This document shows, in pieces, positions 22,309-30,157 of a stretch of DNA of 47,316 nt. The stretch spans positions 1 to 47,316 of the forward strand of contig CAYOVP010000012.1 of the NCBI GenBank assembly GCA_964407495.1. Reading direction: 5' to 3'. A program made the translations under genes and the position numbers. The notes under the pieces are model-generated. The model was not told the DNA's origin, ran no database searches, and was given only the letters and a program-made list of their open reading frames with translations. Each line of letters opens with the position of its first letter. Position 1 is the stretch's first letter. This DNA comes from JAJRZX01 sp964407495 (GTDB lineage Bacteria; Desulfobacterota; GWC2-55-46; JADFVP01).

Positions 22309-24828
22309 TCATCCCTGCCTCTCCTGCCATTTCTTTATCTTCTCGCAGTACTCGGAGATGAGTTCCGTGGCCTGTTGTCTTGTCGATGCCTCGGCCATTA
22401 CATGGAAGTAGGGGTGGTCCTGGCTGGGGTAGGCGGCCACCCAGTTGTCCTTGAAGTTTATCTTTATGCCATCAAGGAGTATGGTGTCCTTTCCGCCAGA
22501 GTCCTCGGCAAGGCGGCGCATCACGGCTCCCTTGTGCTCAAAGGCGCAGGGTACCTTTTGCTTTATTATGATGCTCGGTGGTATCTCGCGTATGAGGCGG
22601 TGTATGCTCGTACCTTCTATGGCGAGCATCTCCAGTATCTTTACTATGGCGTACATTCCGTCGAAGACGGGCTGAAAGCGGGGGAAGATGAACCCTCCGG
22701 TAGGCTCTCCCACAAAGAGGTTCTCGCTGGTGCTCGCCTCTGCCATGAGGCCATGGGGGCTCGTGCGCGTCCGCCTCACCTCAAAGCCATAGGTCTTTGC
22801 CATGCTGTCTATGGCCCGCGGCGCGGTGACCGGCACAGAGAGGCTGCCCTCCATGCCCAGGTTCTTGGCGCACTTGAGGACAAGGAGGCTGACGAGATTG
22901 AGTGCTGTCTCGCCGTCAAGGGCCTCGCCGGTATCGTCTACTATAAAGACCTTCTCTCCCCCGGAGTCCAGGAGAAAGCCTACATCGGCATTAAGAGAGC
23001 GCACTATTGTGGAGAGTTGCGTTACGGCCTTTTCGAACTCCTCGCGGGTGCGCGTAATCTTGGTGCCGTCGAGGTTGGCGTTCAGAGAGATGACCTCGCA
23101 GTTCAGGCGTCCCAGTATGGCAGGGAAGATACGCGACGAACTCCCATAGGAGTAGTCCATCACCATTTTGAACTCTCTCTTCTGAATGGCCTCTGCGTCA
23201 ATGGCCGACATGAAGCCTTCCTGGTACGACTCGAAGCCATGGATGGGAAAGGTCAGTTCTCCTGTGTCCTCGAGCGAGACCCTGTTGAAGTCTTCCCTGA
23301 AGAAGAGTTTTTCTATGGTCTTCTCGAAGCCTGGGTGCAGGTCGAGGCCGCTCTCGTCAAAGAACTTGAGGTCTATAAGGAGGGCGTCAAAGGGCGAGCG
23401 CCGCGTGTGTATGCCGCCGAGTTCGTTACTGTTTCGCGCAAGGAAGCGGCAGACCGGCATGGGCACCACGCCGTAGTCGTGTACATTGACGCCTGTAGAG
23501 AGTATGCCTGTCATTACGGCCCGGTTCAGCATGCGGGACGTCTTGTGGGCGTCGCGGCTCGTGGAGACGACGGCCCCTGGCTTGAGGGTGGCGCCGTATG
23601 CGGCCCCGAGTTTTGCGGCGAACTCGGGGCTCAGTTCGATATTGGCAAGGCCGGTGACGCCATAGGTCGAAAAAATACTCCTGCTCCAGCGTTGCCCCCA
23701 GATGAGGGAAGAGGCCAAGGTCGCCTCGTCGTCAACGGTCTTATGGGGCCAGACCTTCACATTGGCCTTGACAGTGGCGTTCCTTCCTATGCGGCAGTGG
23801 TCGCTCACCACCACTCCCTCAGAGAGGTGCGCGCCAGCGCCGATGTACGTGTCATTGGCAATGACGTTTTCCTGGACAAGGGCGCGGGTGCCGATCGAGA
23901 CCTTGTCCCAGATGACCGAGTCCATGATGACCGTGCCCTCGTCCACCACAACGCCGCTCCCTATGACAGAGTTGAGAATGCGAGTATCAGGCCCGATGCG
24001 GCAGTTCTCGCCTATGACCACGCTCCCTTCGAGACTCGAAGTAAAGTCTATCCTTGACCCCTCGCCCACCCAGACGCCGGGCCTTCCCGTCTCCCTGCCG
24101 TGTATGTTTACCTTTACGGCGCCGTTGAGGATATCGAGGTTTGCCTGCCGGTACTCGTCGAGGCTCCCCACGTCCTTCCAGTACCCCTCGCCTATGTAGC
24201 CGTAGATGGGGCGCTTTTCCCTGAGGAGTATGGGGAAGAGTTCCTTGGAGAAATCAAACTCGACCCCCTCTGGCACGTATTTCAGGACTTCTTTCTCGAG
24301 TATGTAAATGCCCGTGTTTATGGTGTCGCTGAAGACCTCTCCCCAGCCTGGTTTTTCTAGAAAACGCGTGATCCGGCCCCTCTTGTCAGTTATGACTATG
24401 CCAAAGGGCAGGGGGTTCTCCACACGTGTGAGCACAATGGTGGCAATGGATTTTCTCTTCCTGTGAAAGGCCAATGCCTCCTTGAGGTTTATGTCCGTGA
24501 GGACATCACCGCTTATGACGAGCGTTGTCTCGGGCCTCTTCCACGACCTCATGGCCGCGGCCACGGCCCCTGCTGTTCCAAGGTCTGCGGTGGCGCTTAT
24601 ATACTCCATGCGCGCGCCATACCTGCTCCCGTCTCCAAGGTGCTCGGTTATGATCTCGGGATGAAAGTAAAGGAGGGACGTAAGGTCCTTGATGCCGTGA
24701 GAGACGAGGAGTTCCACGATGTGTTCCATCATGGGCCTGTTGGCCATGGGGACCATTGGTTTTGGCAAGGTGTTGGTAAGGGGCCTGAGCCGGGTTCCGA
24801 AGCCTCCGGCCATGATTACGCACTTCAT
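22309..24828 (-). CDS. Nucleotidyltransferase / left-handed helix / phosphomannomutase-like fusion
   Basis: 839 residues in three parts. Residues 1-235 are a sugar-nucleotide transferase domain (MAGGFGTRLRPLT, PKPMVPM, SGDVLTDI, FLEKP). About 245-370 is a left-handed beta-helix. About 380-839 is a phosphohexomutase-like domain. Fusions of this design are annotated as mannose-1-phosphate guanylyltransferase. In the mutase part Ser478 aligns with the phosphoserine but sits in TRRSPFD rather than TASHNP. The metal loop DGDGDR reads DSGGEK (621-626) and GEXSGH reads GEPTGG (707-712). Mutase activity is therefore doubtful, and the domain may act as a sensor or scaffold. A strong GGGGAGGT precedes the ATG. 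Confidence 0.85.
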   Translation of the reverse strand: MKCVIMAGGFGTRLRPLTNTLPKPMVPMANRPMMEHIVELLVSHGIKDLTSLLYFHPEIITEHLGDGSRYGARMEYISATADLGTAGAVAAAMRSWKRPETTLVISGDVLTDINLKEALAFHRKRKSIATIVLTRVENPLPFGIVITDKRGRITRFLEKPGWGEVFSDTINTGIYILEKEVLKYVPEGVEFDFSKELFPILLREKRPIYGYIGEGYWKDVGSLDEYRQANLDILNGAVKVNIHGRETGRPGVWVGEGSRIDFTSSLEGSVVIGENCRIGPDTRILNSVIGSGVVVDEGTVIMDSVIWDKVSIGTRALVQENVIANDTYIGAGAHLSEGVVVSDHCRIGRNATVKANVKVWPHKTVDDEATLASSLIWGQRWSRSIFSTYGVTGLANIELSPEFAAKLGAAYGATLKPGAVVSTSRDAHKTSRMLNRAVMTGILSTGVNVHDYGVVPMPVCRFLARNSNELGGIHTRRSPFDALLIDLKFFDESGLDLHPGFEKTIEKLFFREDFNRVSLEDTGELTFPIHGFESYQEGFMSAIDAEAIQKREFKMVMDYSYGSSSRIFPAILGRLNCEVISLNANLDGTKITRTREEFEKAVTQLSTIVRSLNADVGFLLDSGGEKVFIVDDTGEALDGETALNLVSLLVLKCAKNLGMEGSLSVPVTAPRAIDSMAKTYGFEVRRTRTSPHGLMAEASTSENLFVGEPTGGFIFPRFQPVFDGMYAIVKILEMLAIEGTSIHRLIREIPPSIIIKQKVPCAFEHKGAVMRRLAEDSGGKDTILLDGIKINFKDNWVAAYPSQDHPYFHVMAEASTRQQATELISEYCEKIKKWQERQG

Positions 24829-25075
24829 AATAGACCTCCCCTGGTTAAGGCACTCAAGAAAAGGCGCGGCGGCCCAGATTGTGAGCCATTACGGACATAC
24901 ACGAGAGGGGCGGATATTTATATACGCAAAGACGCAAGACGGGTACGGCGGTCAAACTCCGCATCTACCCATACAGAGGGCCTGGGCAGTAATAACGCCG
25001 GAACAAAGGCCGCAAAACACCCGGCAAGTACGGCCAAACGTCTTATTTGGTGGTAATTTTTCTCTGGTGCCACTC
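24829..25075 (-). other. Predicted long leader of the nucleotidyltransferase fusion
   Basis: From the promoter at 25082-25110 to the start codon at 24828 there are about 245 untranslated bases. I see no gene, known riboswitch or clear terminator in it. Near the start codon it carries GGGGAGGT. A/T-rich TATATAAATATC at about 24913-24924 could be a second -10 region. Confidence 0.4.
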
Positions 25076-25081
25076 AAGCAG

Positions 25082-25110
25082 ATTCTATCAGCAAAAAGGG
25101 ATAGCGTCAA
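25082..25110 (-). promoter_or_regulatory. Promoter between selC and the nucleotidyltransferase fusion
   Basis: On the minus strand TTGACG (25105-25110), 17 bases, TAGAAT (25082-25087). It lies 40 bases beyond the 3' end of selC and points toward the fusion gene. Confidence 0.75.
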
Positions 25111-25149
25111 GACAGGCCAGAAGGGAGACGATGGACGAGAATAAAAAAA

Positions 25150-25244
25150 TGGCGGAAGGGGGAGGGAGTCGAACCCACCCATCCCCTGTAAAGGCGACAA
25201 CAGGTTTTGAAGACCTGCAGGGCCACCGGGCCCTATCCCCTTCC
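25150..25244 (-). tRNA. selC: tRNA-Sec (anticodon UCA)
   Basis: 95 bases, the usual length of bacterial selC. On the minus strand it begins GGAAGGGG and ends CCCCTTCCGCCA, giving an eight-pair acceptor stem with an encoded CCA. The anticodon arm CAGGT-CTTCAAA-ACCTG presents UCA (25208-25210 on the plus strand). A long variable arm with a GCC/GGC-type stem follows, then the T-arm GGTTCGACTCC. The G-U-rich start and the long acceptor and extra arms distinguish it from tRNA-Ser. It delivers selenocysteine at recoded UGA codons, so the genome should encode SelA, SelB, SelD and selenoproteins. A/T-rich sequence upstream (25245-25290) may hold its promoter. Confidence 0.95.
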
Positions 25245-25328
25245 GCATTGAGAATATTTTAACATATGAAAGAATAATAAAAGACTAAAAAATAGCGCAT
25301 GCTGCCTGGAAAAAGCATACGGCATACC

Positions 25329-25370
25329 GGTGTTCTTTGCTCCACTTTCTTTTTCCTAAAAGAAAGTGGA
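25329..25370 (+). repeat. Hairpin repeat between lpxL-type gene and selC
   Basis: GGTGTTCTTTGCTCCACTTTC, loop TTTTTCCTA, AAAGAAAGTGGAAAATC: the CC/GG stem subtype. Both neighbours are on the minus strand, so this copy points against them and may serve as terminator of the envelope cluster, whose last gene ends at 25408. Confidence 0.9.
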
Positions 25371-25407
25371 AAATCTTTTTCATTTTCTTTCCTTCTTTAT
25401 CACTCCA

Positions 25408-26268
25408 TTACTCCGGCCTTGTCTTCCATCTCCTATGGACCCAGAACCACTCTGCAGGGGCCCGTCGTATGGCCTCTTCCACGGCCCTTGTAAAGCGGGC
25501 AGTGTTCTCAAGGGCGTCTTTCTTCCTGTCTCCCCTATTCACCACCTCTATCTCCGGGCCTATCCTTATGACGTGGCGGCCATTTTCACGCGTTATGAAG
25601 GTGGGCAGAACAGCGGCCCCGCTTACAGCGGCGAGCATGGCCGGGCCCTTGTTGGTGCAGGCCGGCAGACCAAAAAAATCGACGAAGACCCCCTCTACGC
25701 GCGCCACGTTCTGGTCGATGAGGAGCCCTGCAATGCCGCCAGAGGCAAGGGTCTTCAAGAGCCTCCTCATGGACCTCTTCTTCAGCACCATGGCGTTACC
25801 ATGGCGCGTTCTCATCCATTTCATGAGTTGGGCCCCAAGGGGGCTGTCCAACTCTCGTACCACCACGTCCATGGTATATCCATGAAGGGCGTACCACGTG
25901 GCCATGAGTTCCCAGTTGCCGAGGTGCCCGGTTATGAGCATCACGCCCCGGCCACGCTCCAGGGCCTCGTCGAGGAGTTCGAGCCCCTCGCACCGCACCA
26001 TGACATCGAGGTCCGAGGCCCTCTTCACCCAGGGAAGCCTCATCACCTCGAGGAGCGTTATACCCATGTTCTCGAAGACCCTCCGCGTAAGGGCCTCTGC
26101 GCGTGATGGGCTGTAACCTGCAAGTATCATATTGTCCAGAGCCCGTTTCCTGTGGCTCTTGTCAAGGGCATGGTACAGCCTTCCGAGTAGCCTTCCAAGG
26201 GGCGGAACCAGGGCCCTGGGCAGGTGGCCAAGGACATAGACAAGGAACTTTACAAGGCGAAAACTCAC
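25408..26268 (-). CDS. Lipid A biosynthesis lauroyl/myristoyl acyltransferase (LpxL/HtrB family)
   Basis: 286 residues with an N-terminal hydrophobic anchor. The acyltransferase motif HLGNWE (His-x4-Glu) within LITGHLGNWELMA and the later GGIAGLLIDQN and GVFVDFFGLPACTNKGPAMLA match LpxL/LpxM enzymes, which add secondary acyl chains to Kdo-lipid IVA at the inner membrane. It overlaps the end of lpxK by four bases and is the last gene of the 18-kb envelope cluster. Whether it prefers the LpxL or LpxM position cannot be told. Confidence 0.92.
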   Translation of the reverse strand: MSFRLVKFLVYVLGHLPRALVPPLGRLLGRLYHALDKSHRKRALDNMILAGYSPSRAEALTRRVFENMGITLLEVMRLPWVKRASDLDVMVRCEGLELLDEALERGRGVMLITGHLGNWELMATWYALHGYTMDVVVRELDSPLGAQLMKWMRTRHGNAMVLKKRSMRRLLKTLASGGIAGLLIDQNVARVEGVFVDFFGLPACTNKGPAMLAAVSGAAVLPTFITRENGRHVIRIGPEIEVVNRGDRKKDALENTARFTRAVEEAIRRAPAEWFWVHRRWKTRPE

Positions 26269-27401
26269 TTTCCACCCCCTCTGGCGCCTTTCCTGCAGCC
26301 AGCGCTCCCCAGGCCGCCTGCCCCGTGCCTCGTAAAGGGCGCAAGCGCGGCGTCAAGGACACCCCTGCCCTCTATCTCCACGTCAATGACAAGGGCATAG
26401 CACCGCGGGCCCTTACCCCCAAGGAGACCTTCTATCTTTACACCGTCTTTCTCGGTTGTAATAACTGCCTCGGCGCCGGTCTCTCGCATCTTGGCGCCAA
26501 TCACCCTCATGTCTTCTGCGCCATAAACATGGTGGTCGGGGTAGGCGAGCGAGCCTTTCACCTCCAGGCCAAGGCCCTCGAGGGTCTCTGAAAAAGACCC
26601 CGGCCCGGCAATGCCAGAGAGGGCGAAGAGCGGGGTTCCCCCGAGGGCATCGACCTCAAGAGACTTACCTGTACGTAGATCCTTCACTCCCACCGGCCTG
26701 TAGACAAAGCCGGTGCTCATGAGACCGTGGTCATCAATAAGGGCCCTGTCTTCGCTGGAGAGGCACCCCCCCTTTACGAGCACGAGGTGAGCGCGCGAAA
26801 TACTGCCGAGGGGCTCACGCAGAGGCCCAGCCGGAAGAAGCCTCGCACGAGAGAGGCCCATAGCCCCGTCTACAAGGAGTATGTTTAGATCTCTATGAAG
26901 CGCCAGGTGCTGAAAGCCGTCATCAAGGACTATGACCTCGGCACCAAACCTCTCCATGGCCAACCGTCCGGCCTCGTAGCGGTCAGAGGATATGACAACC
27001 GGAACGCCCACGAGACGGCGCGCCATGAGCACAGGCTCGTCTCCTGCCTCACCAGGCCCCATGAGTACACCCGCGCCATCGCTCACAACAGAGACCCCCT
27101 TGCTCGTACCGCCGTACCCACGGCTTACGACGGCAACGCGTACGCCCCTGTCCCTGAGGTAACCCGCTATGAACATGGTGACAGGGGTCTTGCCAGAACC
27201 ACCTGCCGTGATGTTGCCGATAGAGATAACACCGCAACCAAGGCGGCGTGGCTTCAGCACCCCGGCCCTGTAAAGACCGAGGCGGACGCTTACGCCAGCA
27301 CCATAAAGAGAGGAAAGCGGGCCCAGCACGGCGCCAAGAACCCCTCCGCCACCCTCGCCGCGAATGCGCGCCTCAATAGACTTTCGTAAAAAACCCGCCA
27401 T
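26265..27401 (-). CDS. lpxK: Tetraacyldisaccharide 4'-kinase
   Basis: 378 residues. LpxK phosphorylates the 4' position of the lipid A disaccharide. The N-terminal membrane-associated helix is followed by the Walker A-type ITAGGSGKTPVT, then VAVVSRGYGG, the conserved DEPVLMARR-like segment and VIVLDDGFQHLALHRD, all diagnostic. AGG is present about nine bases before the ATG, just past a hairpin repeat. The C-terminus continues about 20 residues beyond the usual end and is rich in Gly and Arg. The gene is coupled to the lpxL-type gene. Confidence 0.95.
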   Translation of the reverse strand: MAGFLRKSIEARIRGEGGGGVLGAVLGPLSSLYGAGVSVRLGLYRAGVLKPRRLGCGVISIGNITAGGSGKTPVTMFIAGYLRDRGVRVAVVSRGYGGTSKGVSVVSDGAGVLMGPGEAGDEPVLMARRLVGVPVVISSDRYEAGRLAMERFGAEVIVLDDGFQHLALHRDLNILLVDGAMGLSRARLLPAGPLREPLGSISRAHLVLVKGGCLSSEDRALIDDHGLMSTGFVYRPVGVKDLRTGKSLEVDALGGTPLFALSGIAGPGSFSETLEGLGLEVKGSLAYPDHHVYGAEDMRVIGAKMRETGAEAVITTEKDGVKIEGLLGGKGPRCYALVIDVEIEGRGVLDAALAPFTRHGAGGLGSAGCRKGARGGGK

Positions 27402-27424
27402 GAAAGACCTAAAAAAAGACTTCC

Positions 27425-27464
27425 TTACTTTCTTTTAAAAAAGAAAGTAAGACAAAGAAAACTG
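27425..27464 (-). repeat. Hairpin repeat upstream of lpxK
   Basis: On the minus strand: GTTTTCTTTGTCTTACTTTC, loop, AAAAGAAAGTAAGGAAG. The stem CTTACTTTC pairs perfectly with GAAAGTAAG (TT/AA subtype). It points toward lpxK and merges at its left arm with the 93-bp array. Confidence 0.9.
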
Positions 27465-27800
27465 ATATTAGCACAAATAGTCGAGACCGAACAGAACCGT
27501 AGAGAAGGCATAACACCTATGACACTTTAACNNNNNNNNNNNNNNNNNNNNNNNNNNNNNNNNNNNNNNNNNNNNNNNNNNNNNNNNNNNNNNNNNNNNN
27601 NNNNNNNNNNNNNNNNNNNNNNNNNNNNNNNAACAGAAAGTAAGACAAAGAAAACTGATCTTGGCGCAAATAGTCGAGGCCGAACAGAACCGTAGAGAGG
27701 GCATAACACCTATGACACTTTAACAACAGAAAGTAAGACAAAGAAAACTGATCTTGGCGCAAATAGTCGAGGCCGAACAAAACCGTAGAGAGGGCTCTGC
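27443..27800. repeat. 93-bp tandem array interrupted by an assembly gap
   Basis: GAAAGTAAGACAAAGAAAACTGAT starts a unit at 27443, 27636 and 27729. The last two starts are 93 bases apart. The first and second visible units both end in CACTTTAAC after 89 bases, and the third diverges after about 27797. Unit 1 differs from units 2 and 3 at a handful of bases. A run of exactly 100 N separates unit 1 from unit 2, so the real copy number is unknown. The array fills the 420-base gap 27402-27821; no gene is supported. Confidence 0.9.
27532..27631. other. Assembly gap (100 N)
   Basis: One hundred undetermined bases lie exactly between two array units. The round number suggests a scaffold placeholder of unknown true length. 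Confidence 0.98.
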
Positions 27801-27821
27801 CCGCCACAAAAAACCTCACAA

Positions 27822-29138
27822 TCATCTCTTTTTCAGTAGCCCCTCTATTACGCCGAGAGTTCTCTTTACTGCCCCGCGGTTCTTCTCTACTACGCCCCTT
27901 GCGGCGCGGCCCATGGACTCACGAAGGGTCTTGTCCGCGGCGAGTTCCCCAAGGGCCCCGGCAAGGTCTTCAACCCCTCTGACAACACGCCCGCCCCTGG
28001 CTTCAAGCAGCATCCCGGCCATCTCAGCGCAGGTCTCTGTGTGCGGACCAAAGAGAACAGGAACGCCGAGCCCCGCGGGCTCGAGAAGGTTATGGCCTCC
28101 AACGCCAGGCAGCAGGCTTCCGCCCACAAGGGCGATGTGAGAAAGGCCGTAAAGAGCGAGGAGTTCGCCCATTGTATCAAGGAGAAAGACATCACAGGCG
28201 CACTCTCCAGACTTCTTGCCCAGGCCACCCTTTCCTCTTGATCGTTTCCTGTACGAGAGGCCGCTCTTCCTTATTATCTCCTCCACCTCGCCAAACCTCT
28301 CGGGGTGGCGCGGGGCAATGGCAAGCCTGAGGACATCGTGTCTTTTCCTTGCTCTCTCAAAGGCCGAGATAATTATCTCATCCTCACCGCGGTGCGTGGA
28401 GCCTGCCACGAAAAGAATATCCGAAGGGCCAAGACCGAGCGCTCGCTCAAGGCCTGCAGGAGGTTTAACACGACTCCCTGCCAATTGATCAAACTTGAGG
28501 TTGCCCGCCACCATGGCGCGGCCTTCCCGAACACCAAGGCCTATGGCGCGGTCCAGGTCTACCTCTGTTCGGGCACAGAAAAAACCTATCTTCGAAAAAA
28601 TGTCCTCGAAAAAAAACCTGAACTTCAGAAACCTCCTGTACGAACGCTCGGAGATGACCCCGTTCACCACCACTATGGGCACGCCCCTCTCGTCCAGTGC
28701 ATGGTACATGTTGGGCCAGACCTCTTTTTCCACCACTATGAAGATATCAGGACGAAATTCATCAATGACCTTCTTTACGGCCCAGGAGAAATCGAGTGGA
28801 AAGTACACAAGGGCATCTATGAACTCTCCTCCCTCGGCTCGGGCCACGGCCTGGCCGGTCTTCGTGGTAGTGGAAAAGAGTATTCGGGCAGCGGGGTGTT
28901 TCTTTCTAATGCCTCTTAGGAGCGGCATGACGGCCCTGGTCTCGCCAACGCTAACGGCATGAATCCAGACACCCGGCCCCTTGCCACCTAGGCGGGCAAG
29001 TTTTTCCGGACCTATGCGGCCAAACCTCTCGCCTATGCCTTCGCGGTATTTTTCCGTAACAGCGGCCTTGTACAGGACATAGGGGAGGGTGGCCGCGAAG
29101 AAGCCATGAAAAAGGATATCGTAGACAAGGTATTTCAT
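27822..29138 (-). CDS. waaA: 3-deoxy-D-manno-octulosonic acid (Kdo) transferase
   Basis: 438 residues. The N-terminal membrane anchor, KYREGIGERFG, the HAVSVGE motif in VWIHAVSVGETRAVMPL, and the later FVAGSTHRGEDEII and GGSLLPGVGGHNLLEP are hallmarks of WaaA/KdtA. The enzyme transfers Kdo from CMP-Kdo to lipid IVA at the cytoplasmic face of the inner membrane. The number of Kdo residues added cannot be read from sequence. An ATG at 29138 agrees with the family N-terminus. It sits between the DUF374 acyltransferase and the repeat array that precedes lpxK. Confidence 0.95.
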   Translation of the reverse strand: MKYLVYDILFHGFFAATLPYVLYKAAVTEKYREGIGERFGRIGPEKLARLGGKGPGVWIHAVSVGETRAVMPLLRGIRKKHPAARILFSTTTKTGQAVARAEGGEFIDALVYFPLDFSWAVKKVIDEFRPDIFIVVEKEVWPNMYHALDERGVPIVVVNGVISERSYRRFLKFRFFFEDIFSKIGFFCARTEVDLDRAIGLGVREGRAMVAGNLKFDQLAGSRVKPPAGLERALGLGPSDILFVAGSTHRGEDEIIISAFERARKRHDVLRLAIAPRHPERFGEVEEIIRKSGLSYRKRSRGKGGLGKKSGECACDVFLLDTMGELLALYGLSHIALVGGSLLPGVGGHNLLEPAGLGVPVLFGPHTETCAEMAGMLLEARGGRVVRGVEDLAGALGELAADKTLRESMGRAARGVVEKNRGAVKRTLGVIEGLLKKR

Positions 29139-29238
29139 GGGAAGATTTTTCCGGGCTGGAGCATGGGGCTCTTGAAAACTGTTCTGATAAAAGGCCGTCC
29201 ATCAGAGGGCGCCTCAGAGAGGAGAGCCCGCAGACGCT

Positions 29239-29934
29239 CTACCTGGCCACCCGGGCTTCAGCCTCTTGAGTCAGGGAGTTCAGCCTCTCCTCAAGCGCCA
29301 GCCTCGCCTCTTCGGCCTCACTGGCCTTGAGTCTCCTTGGGATAAAGACCGGGTCGCCATAGACAAAGGCGCCGCGCGAGAAGAGCCTCGGCACCATGAA
29401 GGAGTCCCAACTCCTGAAGGTCTTTTTCCGCGAGGCCGCGAATGCCACGGGCACGATGGGAAGACCTGTCTTGGAGGCGAGTTGTATCACACCGCTCTGG
29501 GCCTTGCGGGCCGGGCCCCTGGGACCATCTGGCGTAATGGCCAGGTCTCCGCCGCTCCGCGCTGTCCTGAGCATGGCCTTGAACCCGCCGAACCAGCCCC
29601 GCGTGGTAGAGCCCCGCACAGAGCGTATGCCGAAACTCTTCACTGTCCTTGCTATGAGTTCGCCGTCGCTGTGCTGGCTCACGAGTATCGTAACGCCCTC
29701 TGTCCCGAAGTACGAGTAGGGCATCATGAGGAGTTGACCGTGCCAGAAGGCGAGTATTATGTTGCCGCCGTCACGGAGAAACTCCCTGCAAGGCCCGTCG
29801 TTCACGTACTCTATGCGCATGGTGGCGTGAATGAGACGTATTGCGCGGGCGGCAAGGGGCGGGCCGAGTGTACGCGTAGCGGCCTTGAGTATCTTTTTCA
29901 TCTTCTTTGATGGACGTCGCTTTGCTCCGCCCAC
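29239..29934 (-). CDS. DUF374 lysophospholipid acyltransferase family protein
   Basis: 231 residues. The acceptor motif FWHGQLLMMPY, the HSDGELIA segment and DGPRGPARKAQSGVIQLA followed by GLPIVPVAFA are typical of DUF374 proteins, a branch of the lysophospholipid acyltransferase superfamily that commonly lies in lipid A clusters next to waaA. An acyl-transfer role in the envelope is likely, but the substrate is not known. The open frame starts at GTG 29934; an ATG at 29901 would remove a basic 11-residue leader and is equally possible, since neither has a strong Shine-Dalgarno. Confidence 0.87.
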   Translation of the reverse strand: MGGAKRRPSKKMKKILKAATRTLGPPLAARAIRLIHATMRIEYVNDGPCREFLRDGGNIILAFWHGQLLMMPYSYFGTEGVTILVSQHSDGELIARTVKSFGIRSVRGSTTRGWFGGFKAMLRTARSGGDLAITPDGPRGPARKAQSGVIQLASKTGLPIVPVAFAASRKKTFRSWDSFMVPRLFSRGAFVYGDPVFIPRRLKASEAEEARLALEERLNSLTQEAEARVAR

Positions 29935-29947
29935 CCTGCGGTTCTTT

Positions 29948-30041
29948 CCAGCGGCCCGCAGGGCCGCTGGTACTGGTTTTCTTTGTTCTACTTTCTTTTT
30001 TAAAAGAAAGTAGATTTTTTCAATATGCGGCCAGAGGCCGC
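29948..30041 (+). repeat. Composite hairpin repeat between msbA and DUF374 gene
   Basis: CCAGCGGCC-CGCAG-GGCCGCTGG, then TACTGGTTTTCTTTGTTCTACTTTC, loop, AAAGAAAGTAGATTTTTTC, then AATAT and GCGGCC-AGA-GGCCGC with TTCTTTAT. The core stem is the CTACTTTC/GAAAGTAG subtype. Three hairpins in a row make this the clearest complete copy. It points against the two minus-strand genes around it. Confidence 0.9.
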
Positions 30042-30157
30042 TTCTTTATATCCCGTTCTTTTATCTTTATCTCCATATCATCATCATTATCCGGCTGGCT
30101 CTGCCAGCCGGCCAGACCCTTTTCGTCTTTTAGTGTCTCTCTCTTATATCTTCTTTC

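Noticed and set aside
27517..27825. Minus-strand open frame with a 31-residue repeat over the 93-bp array
   Set aside because: It crosses the N gap, has no ribosome-binding site, and is open only because the repeat period is a multiple of three.
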